Shown: positions 29,355 through 38,837 of the stretch, piece by piece | How the letters are laid out: every line of letters starts with the position of its first letter | Position numbering within the stretch: the first letter of the stretch is position 1 | Source: Martinezella miluonensis | Lineage (GTDB): Bacteria > Pseudomonadota > Alphaproteobacteria > Rhizobiales > Rhizobiaceae | Assembly (NCBI RefSeq): GCF_900094545.1 | Contig: NZ_FMAH01000001.1 | Coordinates: forward strand, 186,001-250,000 | Direction of reading: 5' to 3' | Length of the DNA stretch: 64,000 nt | Translations under genes and position numbers: made by a program | Notes under the pieces: model-generated | Told to the model about the DNA's origin: nothing | The model's input: only the letters and a program-made list of their open reading frames with translations | Database searches by the model: none

Positions 29355-30443
29355 TCACATCCCGGGCCGCGATAGCCTCGAGATCAGCTGCGCCGTGTAA
29401 TCCACCATGGGCACGATGCGGGCATAGTTCAACCGCGTCGGGCCGATGACGCCGACCGCACCGACAATGCGATCATCCTCGTCGCGATAGGGTGCAACGA
29501 TGAGCGAGGAGCCGGACAGCGAGAAGAGCTTGTTTTCCGAGCCGATGAAGATGCGCACGCCCGGGCCGCTTTCGGCAAGGTTGAGGATCTCGATGAGACT
29601 GTCCTTCTTTTCGAGGTCGTCGAAGAGCAGGCGAAGGCGATCCAAATCCTCGGCGCCGCCAACCTCTGCCAGCAGATTGGCGTGGCCGCGCACGATGAGT
29701 TGCGTCGGCTTGCCGTCGTCTTCATCGCCCGACAGCACGGCGATGCCGCGCTCGACCAGCTCATGCGAAAGACTATCCAGCTCGCTGCGAACACTATCCT
29801 TCAGGTTCTGCAGTTGCCGGCGCAATTCCGGCAAGGTCTGACCCGTCATATGGGCGTTGAGGAAATTGGCGGCTTCCGTCAGCTGCGACGAGGTGACGCC
29901 GGCGGGCAATTCGATGATGCGATTTTCGACCTGGTCGTGATCGCCGACCAGCACTGCAAGCGCCTTGGTCGCCTCCAGGCGGATGAATTCCACATGCTTC
30001 AGGATGGGATCGCTCTTGGAGGTAATGACGAGACCGGCGCCGCGCGAAATGCCCGAGAGCATGCGGCTTGCCTCCGTCATGACCGACTCCATCGGCTGGT
30101 CGCGATGGCTGCCGCGTACCTGACGGTCGATGCTGGCGCGGTCCTCGGCCGAGAGATCGCCGACCTGCATGAAAGCATCGACGAAGAAGCGCAATCCGAC
30201 CTGGGTCGGCAGCCGGCCGGCACTGATATGCGGTGAATAGATCAGCCCGAGCTCTTCGAGATCGCTCATGACATTGCGCACGGAAGCCGGCGAAAGCGAC
30301 ATCGGCAGCAGGCGCGAGAGGTTGCGCGAACCGAGCGGCTCGCCATTCTCCAGATAGCCTTCGACGATGCGGCGGAATATTTCCTTGGAGCGTTCGTCGA
30401 GCGCAGCAATGACATCCGAAACCGACGATGTCGTGAATACCAT
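29355..30443 (-). CDS. hrcA: Heat-inducible transcription repressor HrcA
   Basis: Repressor that binds CIRCE operators of groE-type heat-shock genes and needs GroEL for folding. The 362-residue protein has an N-terminal winged helix ([36 protein letters not shown]), a GAF-like middle domain, and the C-terminal [19 protein letters not shown] typical of the family. It is divergent from rph, as in many alphaproteobacteria. I see no CIRCE inverted repeat (TTAGCACTC-N9-GAGTGCTAA) in front of it or in front of grpE. Confidence 0.95.
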   Translation of the reverse strand: MVFTTSSVSDVIAALDERSKEIFRRIVEGYLENGEPLGSRNLSRLLPMSLSPASVRNVMSDLEELGLIYSPHISAGRLPTQVGLRFFVDAFMQVGDLSAEDRASIDRQVRGSHRDQPMESVMTEASRMLSGISRGAGLVITSKSDPILKHVEFIRLEATKALAVLVGDHDQVENRIIELPAGVTSSQLTEAANFLNAHMTGQTLPELRRQLQNLKDSVRSELDSLSHELVERGIAVLSGDEDDGKPTQLIVRGHANLLAEVGGAEDLDRLRLLFDDLEKKDSLIEILNLAESGPGVRIFIGSENKLFSLSGSSLIVAPYRDEDDRIVGAVGVIGPTRLNYARIVPMVDYTAQLISRLSRPGM

Positions 30444-30615
30444 TTCGCTGCCAAATCCATTCCGTTGAGCCTTAGCGAAAATATAATCATTCGGTTAGCA
30501 ATCGCAAAAGGGAAAAATGCGCTCCTCGCCGCACCAGGGCTTTTCAACCTGCTTTTCCTTTGCAAAAGCGGCTTATGGGTCGTAGAAGCGGTCAACGAAC
30601 TTTCAGGAGAGTGGG

Positions 30616-31332
30616 ATGCGGCCTTCAGGCAGAAAAACCGATCAGATGCGCAAGGTGTCGTTCGAGCGCAATTTTTCCAAGCATGCGGAAGGCTCGTGCC
30701 TGGTGAAGTTCGGCGATACGCATGTGCTCTGCACGGCAAGCCTGGAAGACAAGACGCCGCCATGGCTGCGCAATAGCGGCAAGGGCTGGGTCACGGCCGA
30801 ATACGGCATGCTGCCGCGCGCAACCGGCGAACGCATGAAGCGCGAGGCTGCAGCCGGCAAGCAAGGCGGCCGCACGCAGGAAATCCAGCGTCTCATCGGC
30901 CGCTCACTGCGCGCCGTTGTCGACCTCAAGGAATTGGGCGAGCGGCAGATCACCGTCGACTGCGACGTCATCCAGGCTGATGGCGGCACCCGCACCGCGT
31001 CGATCACCGGCGGCTGGATCGCGCTTTACGACTGCCTGAAGTGGATGGAAAGCCGCAACATGCTCAAGGTCGAGCGCGTGCTCAAGGACCACATCGCCGC
31101 CATCTCCTGCGGTATCTTCGCCAGCCAGCCGGTGATCGACCTCGACTACCTCGAGGACTCCTCGGCGGAAACAGACGCCAACTTCGTCATGACGGGCAAG
31201 GGCGGCATCGTCGAAATCCAGGGAACGGCTGAGGGTACACCGTTCAGCGAAGAGGAATTCGCCACGCTGATGGGCCTTGCCAAGAACGGCATCGCCGAGC
31301 TGGTGGCATTGCAGAAGCAGGCAATCGCCTGA
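30616..31332 (+). CDS. rph: Ribonuclease PH
   Basis: Phosphorolytic 3' exoribonuclease that trims tRNA 3' ends. The 238-residue protein begins [20 protein letters not shown] and shows the family features [73 protein letters not shown] and [20 protein letters not shown] (each quoted in part), with the length usual for the enzyme. The active-site Arg in [14 protein letters not shown] is present. It is divergent from hrcA. Confidence 0.96.
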   Translation: MRPSGRKTDQMRKVSFERNFSKHAEGSCLVKFGDTHVLCTASLEDKTPPWLRNSGKGWVTAEYGMLPRATGERMKREAAAGKQGGRTQEIQRLIGRSLRAVVDLKELGERQITVDCDVIQADGGTRTASITGGWIALYDCLKWMESRNMLKVERVLKDHIAAISCGIFASQPVIDLDYLEDSSAETDANFVMTGKGGIVEIQGTAEGTPFSEEEFATLMGLAKNGIAELVALQKQAIA

Positions 31333-31360
31333 GGACATCGGCAAATGCGAAACCTGTGGC

Positions 31361-31420
31361 TTGCCCCTCATCCGGCCTATCGGCCACCTTCTCCCCGTCC
31401 GCACGGAGAGAAGGGGCAAG
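31361..31420. repeat. REP-like palindromic element, copy 3
   Basis: TTGCCCCTCATCCGGCCTAT leads into CGGCCACCTTCTCCCCGTCC and the closing GAGAGAAGGGGCAAG, so the ends TTGCCCCT and AGGGGCAA are complementary. It lies between rph and the next VOC gene. Confidence 0.7.
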
Positions 31421-31478
31421 ACGCACCTTCCAGCATCTCTCCGCTGCACTGGGATTGGAGGGCGATTGGGATGAGATC

Positions 31479-31520
31479 GTCCCCTCTCCCCGCCTGCGGG
31501 GAGAGGGCTAGGGTGAGGGG
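31479..31520. repeat. REP-like palindromic element, copy 4
   Basis: GTCCCCTCTCCCCGCCTGCG followed by GGGAGAGGGCTAGGGTGAGG; a near-identical copy of 1649-1690. It ends nine bases before the VOC gene start. Confidence 0.72.
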
Positions 31521-31528
31521 CTAGCCCG

Positions 31529-31945
31529 ATGAGCAATGCGACACTCGGAGGTATCCTTGAAACCGCGCTCTACGCGGACGATCTCGATGCTGCCGAAGCC
31601 TTCTATGGCGGTATTCTCGGGCTGGAGAAAATCTCGCGCGGCGGCAAGCGTCACGTCTTTTATCGTTGCGGACCAGGCGTGCTTTTGATCTTCAACAGCG
31701 AGGAAACAGTGAAGCCGCATGAACCGGGCGCCCTGCCCGTGCCACCGCATGGCACCAAGGGTGCCGGCCATGTCTGCTTCCGCGTCGATGGCGACGAGAT
31801 CGAGGCAACGGCGCAGAAGCTGAAAGCTGCCGGCATCGCCATCGAAGCCGATTTTCACTGGCCGAACGGCGGCCGTTCGATCTATTTCCGCGATCCGGCC
31901 GGCAACAGCCTGGAATGCGCCGAACCCCGCATCTGGGGCCTATGA
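31529..31945 (+). CDS. VOC family protein (fosfomycin-resistance/glyoxalase-like fold)
   Basis: A 138-residue single-chain VOC protein: [27 protein letters not shown] at the start (quoted in overlapping parts), [15 protein letters not shown] in the middle, GAGHVCFRV with a metal-ligand-like His, and the closing [22 protein letters not shown] (in part), where Glu is the usual metal ligand. Substrate unknown. Its stop overlaps the rdgB start as ATGA (31942-31945), so the two are translationally coupled; hemW follows. A REP-like element sits directly upstream and may carry or interfere with its promoter. Confidence 0.85.
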   Translation: MSNATLGGILETALYADDLDAAEAFYGGILGLEKISRGGKRHVFYRCGPGVLLIFNSEETVKPHEPGALPVPPHGTKGAGHVCFRVDGDEIEATAQKLKAAGIAIEADFHWPNGGRSIYFRDPAGNSLECAEPRIWGL

Positions 31946-32601
31946 CGGGACAAGACATGCGCAAGCTCGACACCAAGACCATCGTCGTCGCCAGCCACAA
32001 TGCCGGCAAGATCCGCGAGATACAGGACCTGATCGGCCCCTTCGGCTTTACCGCCAAGTCGGCCGCCGACCTCAATTTTATCGAGCCGGATGAAACGGGC
32101 ACGACATTCGAGGAAAACGCCACGATCAAGGCGCTCGCCTCGGCACATGCCTCCGGCCTGCCGGCGCTGTCCGACGATTCCGGCCTGGTGATCGATGCGC
32201 TCGGCGGCGATCCGGGCGTCTATACCGCCAATTGGGCTGAGACGCCTGACGGGACCCGCGATTTCGCGATGGCGATGCAGAAGGTCGAAACGGCTCTCGA
32301 AAAGGCCGGCGCCACCTCTGCGGAAAGCCGGAGGGCGCGCTTCGTCAGCGTACTTTGCCTCGCCTGGCCGGACGGGCATACCGAGCTTTTCCGCGGTGAG
32401 GTCGAAGGCACCGTTGTCTGGCCGCCGCGCGGCGGCCAAGGCTTCGGCTATGATCCGGTTTTCAAGCCTGAGGGATACGAGACCACCTTCGGCGAGATGA
32501 GCGCCGACCAGAAGCATGGCTGGAAGCATGGCGATTCGCACGCGCTGTCGCATCGTGCCCGAGCCTTCAAGGTCTTTGTCGAAACCTGTCTGGAGGCGTA
32601 A
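31942..32601 (+). CDS. rdgB: dITP/XTP pyrophosphatase (RdgB/HAM1 family)
   Basis: Hydrolyses non-canonical purine triphosphates (dITP, ITP, XTP) and keeps deaminated bases out of nucleic acid. The 219-residue protein has the N-terminal nucleotide motif [25 protein letters not shown], the catalytic [18 protein letters not shown], and the C-terminal [11 protein letters not shown] and SHRARAF patterns. ATG 31942 overlaps the stop of the preceding VOC gene; an ATG at 31957 ([11 protein letters not shown]) is a possible alternative. hemW begins nine bases after its stop. Confidence 0.95.
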   Translation: MTGQDMRKLDTKTIVVASHNAGKIREIQDLIGPFGFTAKSAADLNFIEPDETGTTFEENATIKALASAHASGLPALSDDSGLVIDALGGDPGVYTANWAETPDGTRDFAMAMQKVETALEKAGATSAESRRARFVSVLCLAWPDGHTELFRGEVEGTVVWPPRGGQGFGYDPVFKPEGYETTFGEMSADQKHGWKHGDSHALSHRARAFKVFVETCLEA

Positions 32602-32610
32602 GCTTACTTC

Positions 32611-33813
32611 GTGGAGATCGTGGATACGCAGGACCTGATGCGCGGAGCGCAATTGCTACCTGATACCGGCGAACCCGGTTTCGGCGTTTATGTGCATTGG
32701 CCTTTTTGCGCGGCCAAATGTCCCTATTGCGATTTCAACAGCCATGTCCGTCACCAGCCGGTCGACCAGGAACGTTTCGCTGCCGCCTTTCTAAAGGAAA
32801 TGGCGACGATGCGGATGATCAGCGGCCCGAAGACGGTAACCAGCGTCTTCCTTGGCGGCGGCACGCCGTCGCTGATGAAGCCGGAAACTGTGGGCGCGAT
32901 CCTCGATGGCATTGCCAAGACCTGGCATATGCCCGATGGCATCGAGATCACCATGGAAGCCAATCCCTCGAGCGTCGAGGCGGAGCGCTTTCGCGGCTAT
33001 CGTGCGGCCGGCGTCAACCGCGTGTCGATGGGCGTACAGGCGCTGAACGACCGCGACCTGAAATTTCTGGGGCGCCTGCACGATGTCGCCGATGCACTGA
33101 AGGCGATCAAGCTGGCGCGCGAGATCTTCCCGCGCATGTCCTTCGACCTCATCTATGCCCGTCCGAACCAGACCGTCGAGGAATGGGAACGCGAGCTGAA
33201 GGAGGCAATCTCCTATGCGGTCGATCACCTCTCGCTCTATCAGCTGACGATCGAGGAAGGCACGCCCTTCTACGGCCTTCACAAGGCCGGCAAGCTGATC
33301 GTGCCAGACGGCGATCAATCGGCACTGCTCTATGAGGCGACACAGGAGATTACCGAGCGCGAGGGCATGCCGGCTTATGAGGTCTCCAACCACGCGCGTC
33401 CCGGCGCCGAGAGCCGGCATAATCTCACCTATTGGCGCTATGGCGACTATGCCGGCATCGGCCCCGGCGCTCATGGCCGGCTGACGCAAGGCCCACAGAA
33501 ACTCGCGACCGCTACGGAGCGAAAGCCAGAGAGCTGGCTTGAAATGGTCGAGCGCGACGGTCACGGCATGATCGACCAGGAAATGCTCGGCTTCGACGAA
33601 CAGGCCGACGAATTGCTGCTGATGGGCCTGCGGCTCCGGGAAGGCGTCGATCTCGCCCGCTGGCAGCAGCTTTCCGGCCGCGATCCCGATCCTCAGCGCG
33701 AGGCGTTTTTACTGGAACACGGCTTCATAGAGCGGATCGGCAATTCCCGCCTGCGCTGCACGCCGACGGGAATGCTGGTTCTCGACTCGGTGGTCGCCGA
33801 CCTCGCCTGCTGA
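32611..33813 (+). CDS. hemW: HemW radical-SAM haem chaperone (formerly oxygen-independent coproporphyrinogen oxidase-like)
   Basis: Radical SAM protein now regarded as a haem chaperone for respiratory enzymes rather than a coproporphyrinogen oxidase. The 400-residue protein has the cluster motif as Cys33, Cys37, Cys40 (FCAAKCPYC), GGGTPSLM, EANPSSVE, and the HemN_C-type C-terminal domain. The HNLTYWRYGDYAGIGPGAHG region is typical of HemW. A GTG at 32611 is used here; the ATG at 32638 (MRGAQLLPD) is also plausible. It closes the VOC-rdgB-hemW transcription unit; rph may belong to it. Confidence 0.93.
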   Translation: MEIVDTQDLMRGAQLLPDTGEPGFGVYVHWPFCAAKCPYCDFNSHVRHQPVDQERFAAAFLKEMATMRMISGPKTVTSVFLGGGTPSLMKPETVGAILDGIAKTWHMPDGIEITMEANPSSVEAERFRGYRAAGVNRVSMGVQALNDRDLKFLGRLHDVADALKAIKLAREIFPRMSFDLIYARPNQTVEEWERELKEAISYAVDHLSLYQLTIEEGTPFYGLHKAGKLIVPDGDQSALLYEATQEITEREGMPAYEVSNHARPGAESRHNLTYWRYGDYAGIGPGAHGRLTQGPQKLATATERKPESWLEMVERDGHGMIDQEMLGFDEQADELLLMGLRLREGVDLARWQQLSGRDPDPQREAFLLEHGFIERIGNSRLRCTPTGMLVLDSVVADLAC

Positions 33814-33827
33814 ACTGACGCGGCGCG

Positions 33828-34751
33828 CTATTGCGCTGTCACCCGCCGTCTCCCAAGGGCAAGCAACCTTCCATCGATCGCCGCAAGGCCGAGCGCAATC
33901 AGCGCCATGCCGATGAAATGCTTCGGCTGGAGGCTCTCGCCGAGAACGAGCGCCCCAAGCAGGATCGCGCTGACGGGGATGAGGAAGGTCACCAGCATCA
34001 GGTTTGTGGCGCCGGCCGTGGCCAGAATGCGGAAGAACAGCACATAGGCGACGGCGGTCGACAGAATGGCGAGACCGGCGAGCGCCAACCAGGTTTCCCC
34101 CGACGGCACTGCAAGCGTCCATGGGTGATCGATGAAGAGCGCAATCGGCAGAAGCATTATGGCCGAGCCCGTCACCTGACCGGCGGCGGGAATGATGGGC
34201 GCCAGCCCCATGCGGCGGAAGCGACGACCGAATATGCCGGCCAACGAATAGCTGAAAGCGGCACCCAGCACGGCGAGCTGCGCCAGCACGTTGGAGCCGA
34301 GGCTCGCCAACACGGACGGGCCGATCATCAAAGCCACGCCGGCGAAGCCGACGATGACGCCGATCAGGCGATTTCCTGTCATCTTCTCATCCGCCGTCAG
34401 GAAATGCGCAACGACAACGGCAAACAGCGGCGTCGTGGCGTTGAGGATCGAGGCGAGGCCACTGGCAATATGCGTCTGGCCCCAGACTATGAGCAGGAAG
34501 GGAATGACGTTGTTGAGAAAACCCATTCCGAAGAAGGCGAACCACGCCTGACGATCTCTTGGCATCGAATGCCCGGTCGCTCGCACGATGATGTTCAAGG
34601 CGATTGCAGCCAGCCCAACGCGGGCTGTGACGATGGTGAAGGGCGGAAGCTCATGCACCAGAATGCCGTTGAACAGGAAGGAGCCACCCCAAAGAATGGA
34701 TAGGCCCACCAACAAGCTCCACTCGACTGCGCCCATGGATTTCTGCAGCAT
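33828..34751 (-). CDS. EamA/DMT-superfamily transporter
   Basis: A 307-residue inner-membrane protein with ten hydrophobic spans in two EamA repeats (first ILWGGSFLFNGILV and MGFLNNVIPFLLIVWGQ; second AFSYSLAGIFGRR and LSTAVAYVLFFRIL), the usual drug/metabolite transporter layout. Family members export amino acids, purines or other metabolites; the substrate is unknown. It is divergently transcribed from a LysR-type gene starting at 34908, with about 155 bases between them, the common arrangement for an exporter and its own regulator. Confidence 0.88.
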   Translation of the reverse strand: MLQKSMGAVEWSLLVGLSILWGGSFLFNGILVHELPPFTIVTARVGLAAIALNIIVRATGHSMPRDRQAWFAFFGMGFLNNVIPFLLIVWGQTHIASGLASILNATTPLFAVVVAHFLTADEKMTGNRLIGVIVGFAGVALMIGPSVLASLGSNVLAQLAVLGAAFSYSLAGIFGRRFRRMGLAPIIPAAGQVTGSAIMLLPIALFIDHPWTLAVPSGETWLALAGLAILSTAVAYVLFFRILATAGATNLMLVTFLIPVSAILLGALVLGESLQPKHFIGMALIALGLAAIDGRLLALGRRRVTAQ

Positions 34752-34907
34752 GAGATCATCTCCAGCATTTTTTCAATTGAGTTTTACTTACTGATGGCAT
34801 GGCTTGACATCATTGCCAACCATTCGAATTACTGGAATAATCTCGCGATACAGGGGCTCTGACAAACGAGTCTTTTTCGAAGAATGATTTAGCTGAACTC
34901 AATCATC

Positions 34908-35804
34908 ATGGATCAATTGCCGTCCCTTTCGGCGCTGCGCGCCTTCGAAGCTTCAGCTCGGCATCTCAGCATGACGCTGGCCGCAAACGAGCTGCATGTG
35001 ACACCGGGCGCCATCAGCCTGCAGATCCGCGATCTCGAAAGCTCGCTCGGCGTGCGGCTCTTCGAACGGCGGGCGCGCAGCCTTGCCCTGACGACGGACG
35101 GTGCAGAATATTTCGCAACGATGCGGACGGCTTTTCGTCTCATCCGCGAGGCGACCGCGGCGCTCGCCATGCGCTCGAAGGACACCGTATTGACCCTCAC
35201 CTGCACCGCCGGCTTTGCAACGCATTGGCTGGTGCCGCGGCTGCGACGCTTCGAGGAGGCGCACTCCGACATCGATCTCCGGATCAGCGCCTCGCATCGA
35301 ATGATGGATTTCCAGCGGGATGGAATAGACATCGCCATTCGCCATGGCCTTGGCGGCTATGAGGGATTGGCGAGCGAAAGGCTGCTCGATGACGAATATG
35401 TGCCGATCTGCACGCCCGAGATGGCAGCAGCGCTTGGCACCTCCCCTGCGGTCGATACTCTCGCCAATCTGACCCTGATCCACGACGTCTATCGACGGGA
35501 TTGGGAACTCTGGCTGCAGGCTGCCGGCGCAACATGCGTGGACGCCATGCACGGACCGGTCTTTACCGATGGCATGGGCGCCTATCACGCCATGAAGGCG
35601 GGGCTCGGCGTGGCGCTGATGCGCCGCTCCTTCGTGGAGCAGGAATTGGCTGATGGTACGCTCGTTGCGCCCTTCCCGATCGGGTTGGCGAGCGCGCTCG
35701 CCTATCACCTCGTCTATCCCCCCGGCGCACTGGAGCGGCCAGCGATTGCGGCCCTGCGCGCCTGGCTGTTCTCCGAGGTTTCGCACACCACGCCACCGGC
35801 GTAG
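34908..35804 (+). CDS. LysR-type transcriptional regulator (GcvA-like)
   Basis: A 298-residue regulator with an N-terminal winged helix-turn-helix (LSALRAFEASARHLSMTLAA, HVTPGAISLQIRDLESSLG, RLFERRARSL) and a C-terminal effector-binding domain (WLVPRLRRFEEAHSDIDLRI). The HLSMTLAANELHVTPGAIS pattern and the MDFQRDGIDIAIRHGLG segment are those of the GcvA/AmpR subgroup. Its likely target is the divergent EamA transporter gene. It ends 140 bases before the dnaA stop, with the dnaA terminator in between. Confidence 0.9.
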   Translation: MDQLPSLSALRAFEASARHLSMTLAANELHVTPGAISLQIRDLESSLGVRLFERRARSLALTTDGAEYFATMRTAFRLIREATAALAMRSKDTVLTLTCTAGFATHWLVPRLRRFEEAHSDIDLRISASHRMMDFQRDGIDIAIRHGLGGYEGLASERLLDDEYVPICTPEMAAALGTSPAVDTLANLTLIHDVYRRDWELWLQAAGATCVDAMHGPVFTDGMGAYHAMKAGLGVALMRRSFVEQELADGTLVAPFPIGLASALAYHLVYPPGALERPAIAALRAWLFSEVSHTTPPA

Positions 35805-35881
35805 ATCGGCGTGTGCTTTCAGAGGCGACAACGATGCCGGATGGGCCGCTGCGCCTTCGCCTATGACCCACGAGCAAAGCG

Positions 35882-35915
35882 CACAAAAGAAACGGCCGGC
35901 GGTTAGGCCGGCCGT
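35882..35915 (-). terminator. Rho-independent terminator of dnaA
   Basis: On the minus strand a 9-bp GC-rich stem (ACGGCCGGC, 35915-35907, pairing with 35900-35892, loop of six bases) is followed by TTTCTTTTG. It lies 30 bases beyond the dnaA stop. Confidence 0.8.
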
Positions 35916-35944
35916 AAACATCGAGGGAATGCCGATCGCGAGGC

Positions 35945-37495
35945 TTACTCGTTGATCAGGCGCTTTAGCAGCTCGATCTCGTGCGACAGCTTGCTGTCAC
36001 CGGAGATCAATTCCTCGATCTTGCGCACTGCGTGCAGAACCGTGGTGTGATCACGACCACCGAAGCGGCGGCCGATCTCCGGGAAGGAGCGCGGCGTCAG
36101 TGTCTTTGACAGATACATGGCGATCTGGCGCGGCTTGACGATGACGCGCGTGCGGCGGTTGGAAACCAGCTCCTGACGCGAGACATTATAGTGGCGCGCA
36201 ACGATGCGCTGGATGTCTTCGATGCGGACGCGACGCGGCTCGCCGGAGCCGACCAGGTGCGCAAGCAACTCGTCAACACGCTCGACCGTCAGATTCGGTT
36301 CGAAGGAACGGCGGAAGATGAGCTGGTTGAAGGCGCCTTCCAGTTCGCGACCGCTTGCCGTGACATTGCGAGCGACGTGAGAAAGGAGTTCCGCCGGGAT
36401 TTCCAGCGACGGATCGTCCTGACGGGCGGCATCCAGGCGGCGCTTGAGGATTTCAAGGCGCATTTCATAGTCCGGTGCCTCAACTTCGATCGCAACACCG
36501 CCCTGAAGACGCGAACGAACGCGCGGATCGAGCGATTCCAGCTCCCAGGGAGCACGGTCGGCGGCAACGACGACCTGCTTGGCGCTGTCGAGCAGCATGT
36601 TCAGCAGATGGCAGAACTCGTGCTGGATCATCTTGCCCTGCAGGAACTGCATGTCGTCGATGATAAGCAGGTCGATATTGCGCAGCGAGTCCTTCAGCGT
36701 CAGCGCGTCATTGTCGCGGATCGCTGTTGCAAAGCGCCACATGAAGTATTCCGCGGTCAGATAGACCACACGCAGGCCGCGCGGGTTCTGAACGGCTGCA
36801 TTGGCGATCGCCTGCAGAAGGTGCGTCTTGCCAAGGCCGACCGTCGCGTGAACGAAGAGCGGATTGAAGCGCACGGCGCCGGAACCCGCTTCTGCGATGG
36901 TCTTGGCAGCGGCAAGGCTGACGCGGTTCGAGCTGCCTTCGACAAAAGTATCGAAGGTGAAGCGGGAATCGAGCGGCGAGCCGAACAATGGCGAGCCTGC
37001 AGTCGCAGGCCGAGCAGCTGCAGCCGCACTCACCGCCTGAGCGGCGGCCTGGCCGGCCGGTTGTGCAACCGCGCGTCGGATCGGCGCAACAGCAGCCTGA
37101 TCCGGCACGGCGGCCTGTTCTTCGGCGGACGGCTTCGTACCATGACGGGCCGCGGTGCGCACCAGAATCTCGACCTTCAGAACTTCTGCGTCCTCAGCCT
37201 GAAAAAGGCTGGTGATCAGATCAAGATAACGATTGTTGATCCACGACTTCAGAAAAGTCGTCGGAACGGTAAGGCGAACGACGCTCTTGGATACCGAGTG
37301 AAGCTTGAGCCGCGCAAACCAGCTGGCATAGACATCCGGGCCAACCTGAGCCTTCAAGCGCGCGCTGACGCGCTCGAACAATACACCTTGCGCCACGTCT
37401 CCCTTTTTCCCCGCCGCTTCTAGGCAAACCGCACCGAACGCCTGTGCATTGTCCCCATTTTCCAACGCACCTGCCGCTCTCGTATGAATCTGCAT
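35945..37495 (-). CDS. dnaA: Chromosomal replication initiator DnaA
   Basis: AAA+ ATPase that opens the chromosomal origin. The 516-residue protein has domain I ([20 protein letters not shown]), an Ala/Gln-rich linker, Walker A GLGKTHLL near residue 220, Walker [13 protein letters not shown], and the C-terminal DNA-binding signature [18 protein letters not shown]. The frame is open to 37780. ATG 37495 has GGAAGG nine bases upstream and is preferred; a GTG at 37396 would give 483 residues, closer to the lengths I recall for other rhizobial DnaA proteins. The upstream 800 bases are rich in regulatory-looking sites. Confidence 0.95.
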   Translation of the reverse strand: MQIHTRAAGALENGDNAQAFGAVCLEAAGKKGDVAQGVLFERVSARLKAQVGPDVYASWFARLKLHSVSKSVVRLTVPTTFLKSWINNRYLDLITSLFQAEDAEVLKVEILVRTAARHGTKPSAEEQAAVPDQAAVAPIRRAVAQPAGQAAAQAVSAAAAARPATAGSPLFGSPLDSRFTFDTFVEGSSNRVSLAAAKTIAEAGSGAVRFNPLFVHATVGLGKTHLLQAIANAAVQNPRGLRVVYLTAEYFMWRFATAIRDNDALTLKDSLRNIDLLIIDDMQFLQGKMIQHEFCHLLNMLLDSAKQVVVAADRAPWELESLDPRVRSRLQGGVAIEVEAPDYEMRLEILKRRLDAARQDDPSLEIPAELLSHVARNVTASGRELEGAFNQLIFRRSFEPNLTVERVDELLAHLVGSGEPRRVRIEDIQRIVARHYNVSRQELVSNRRTRVIVKPRQIAMYLSKTLTPRSFPEIGRRFGGRDHTTVLHAVRKIEELISGDSKLSHEIELLKRLINE

Positions 37496-38312
37496 ATAAT
37501 GCCGCCTTCCACAGTCTCTTGCGGGGCAAGGCAGCCATAGCGCCATCGCCCCTGGGTCTTCGCCAAGGTATGGTGGTCGCGCTCGTTGTCCAAGCTGCGC
37601 CGCATACCGGTTCATCAGCCGAGCCCAACCAGTGGGCTTTACAGGAACACTATGGCGAAAACCGTTCTTCAAAACGGTCTTCGTCCCGGTCTCTGTAGCA
37701 GGAGCATCAGTCGGCCCTCGTATTCCGACCGGCTGCCCCACGGCTGTCAACTTTATCTCCCCTCCCCACAGCCACGTCATAGACCTGGGCCGTAAAGAAC
37801 AGACAAGCTACCTCGTTCCGCAAGCGTTGCCGCTCCCGGCTTTAACTCGTCAACTGTTTGAAAAAACGAAACTGAACCGCTCCGTCACAAGAGACAAAAC
37901 CACCCGCGCCGCCGTTAATGACGGTGTTCGCCAAAAGCCGTTTAAGGTGAAATCCGCGCCCCTTGTTGAAATGCATTTAGGCAGGATCGAGGGGAGATAT
38001 CAACGATGAATTTTACACAAAATTAAGAGGCAGCCATTGACTCGGGAGGCCATATTTGACTGTCACAAGGCCTTCAAAAAAGAATCGCTGTTGAATCAAA
38101 GAGATTCCCGTTCGGCGCGATTCTCACAGCTTTCGAAACAAAAAAAATAAAAATTCCCTTGACTCACTTGTGAGCCGGCAATGCGTCACGCAGATCACGC
38201 AGCGCTGAGATATCCTGCCATAACCCTTTGTTTTCAAAAGTATATTTCTGTCACGCCAATGACATGATCAGGCAGTCGATTTCGGCAATGCGGCAATTTT
38301 TTGGCTGAATCC
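37496..38312 (-). promoter_or_regulatory. dnaA upstream region with clustered GANTC sites
   Basis: About 820 bases between the dnaA start and the rpsT terminator with no convincing gene. GANTC sites, the target of the alphaproteobacterial methylase CcrM, occur at 38039, 38082, 38093, 38103, 38119 and 38161: six in 127 bases where fewer than one is expected by chance; another is at 38307. Two of them form GAATC-AAAGA-GATTC. A 12-base palindrome CTCACTTGTGAG lies at 38163-38174 and a small hairpin (ACCGTT/AACGGT) at 37661-37678. The dnaA promoter is expected here. Confidence 0.65.
38011..38019 (+). promoter_or_regulatory. DnaA-box match upstream of dnaA
   Basis: TTTTACACA fits the relaxed DnaA-box consensus TTWTNCACA exactly. 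It lies about 520 bases before the dnaA start and 20 bases from the GANTC cluster. A single 9-base match can be chance; position is the main support. Confidence 0.4.
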
Positions 38313-38339
38313 AAAAAGCCCGGCACAAGGGCCGGGCTT
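38313..38339 (-). terminator. Rho-independent terminator of rpsT
   Basis: Minus-strand stem AAGCCCGGC/GCCGGGCTT (38339-38331 with 38324-38316, six-base loop) running into a T-tract (complement of AAAAA at 38313-38317), 30 bases after the rpsT stop. It separates rpsT from dnaA transcription. Confidence 0.88.
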
Positions 38340-38369
38340 AAATGTAACGATCAAACCGTTAATGGAAAG

Positions 38370-38645
38370 TTAGGCGGTCGGAGCCGAAAGGGCTTTCACA
38401 CGCTTGGCAAGGCGCGAAACCTTGCGGGAAGCAGTGTTGGCGTGAAGCACGCCCTTGGTGGCTGCGCGAGCCAGTTCCGGCTGAGCAGCGACGAAAGCTG
38501 CCTTTGCGCGATCTGCATCACCCGATGCAATGGCTTCTTCGACCTGGCGGACGAACGTGCGAACGCGCGAGCGACGAGCCTTGTTGACATCGGTGCGGCG
38601 GGCGATCTTGCGGGTCGCTTTTTTCGCCGAGGTAGTATTGGCCAT
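38370..38645 (-). CDS. rpsT: 30S ribosomal protein S20
   Basis: Small-subunit ribosomal protein binding 16S rRNA near its 5' and 3' regions. The 91-residue, very basic protein starts [20 protein letters not shown] and has the family helix pattern [39 protein letters not shown]. An upstream open frame (to 38795) has no ribosome site and no S20-like residues; ATG 38645, preceded by AAGAGAGGCATAC on the minus strand, is clear. A strong terminator follows, so it is probably a single-gene unit upstream of dnaA. Confidence 0.96.
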   Translation of the reverse strand: MANTTSAKKATRKIARRTDVNKARRSRVRTFVRQVEEAIASGDADRAKAAFVAAQPELARAATKGVLHANTASRKVSRLAKRVKALSAPTA

Positions 38646-38837
38646 GTATGCCTCTCTTAGAATTCGAACAAAACTCCATCGTTGCAGCGCGGGCCCTGCG
38701 GCCACTTCATCCAGCAATGCGGGAGCAATTGCGGAAAACCAGAGCGGCTTTCCAAACTGTGGCGGGCATATAGCCGGAATGAGCCCCGGCGTCAACGCGG
38801 ATTCTTGCCGAAGGCTCGTAATTCCGGATTCTGGTCC

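Noticed and set aside
30444-30615. CIRCE operator between hrcA and rph
   Set aside because: No TTAGCACTC/GAGTGCTAA inverted repeat; only isolated TTAGC-like fragments.
37496-38369. Chromosomal replication origin next to dnaA
   Set aside because: Only one DnaA-box match and no AT-rich unwinding block with box clusters; in rhizobia the origin is generally near hemE rather than dnaA.
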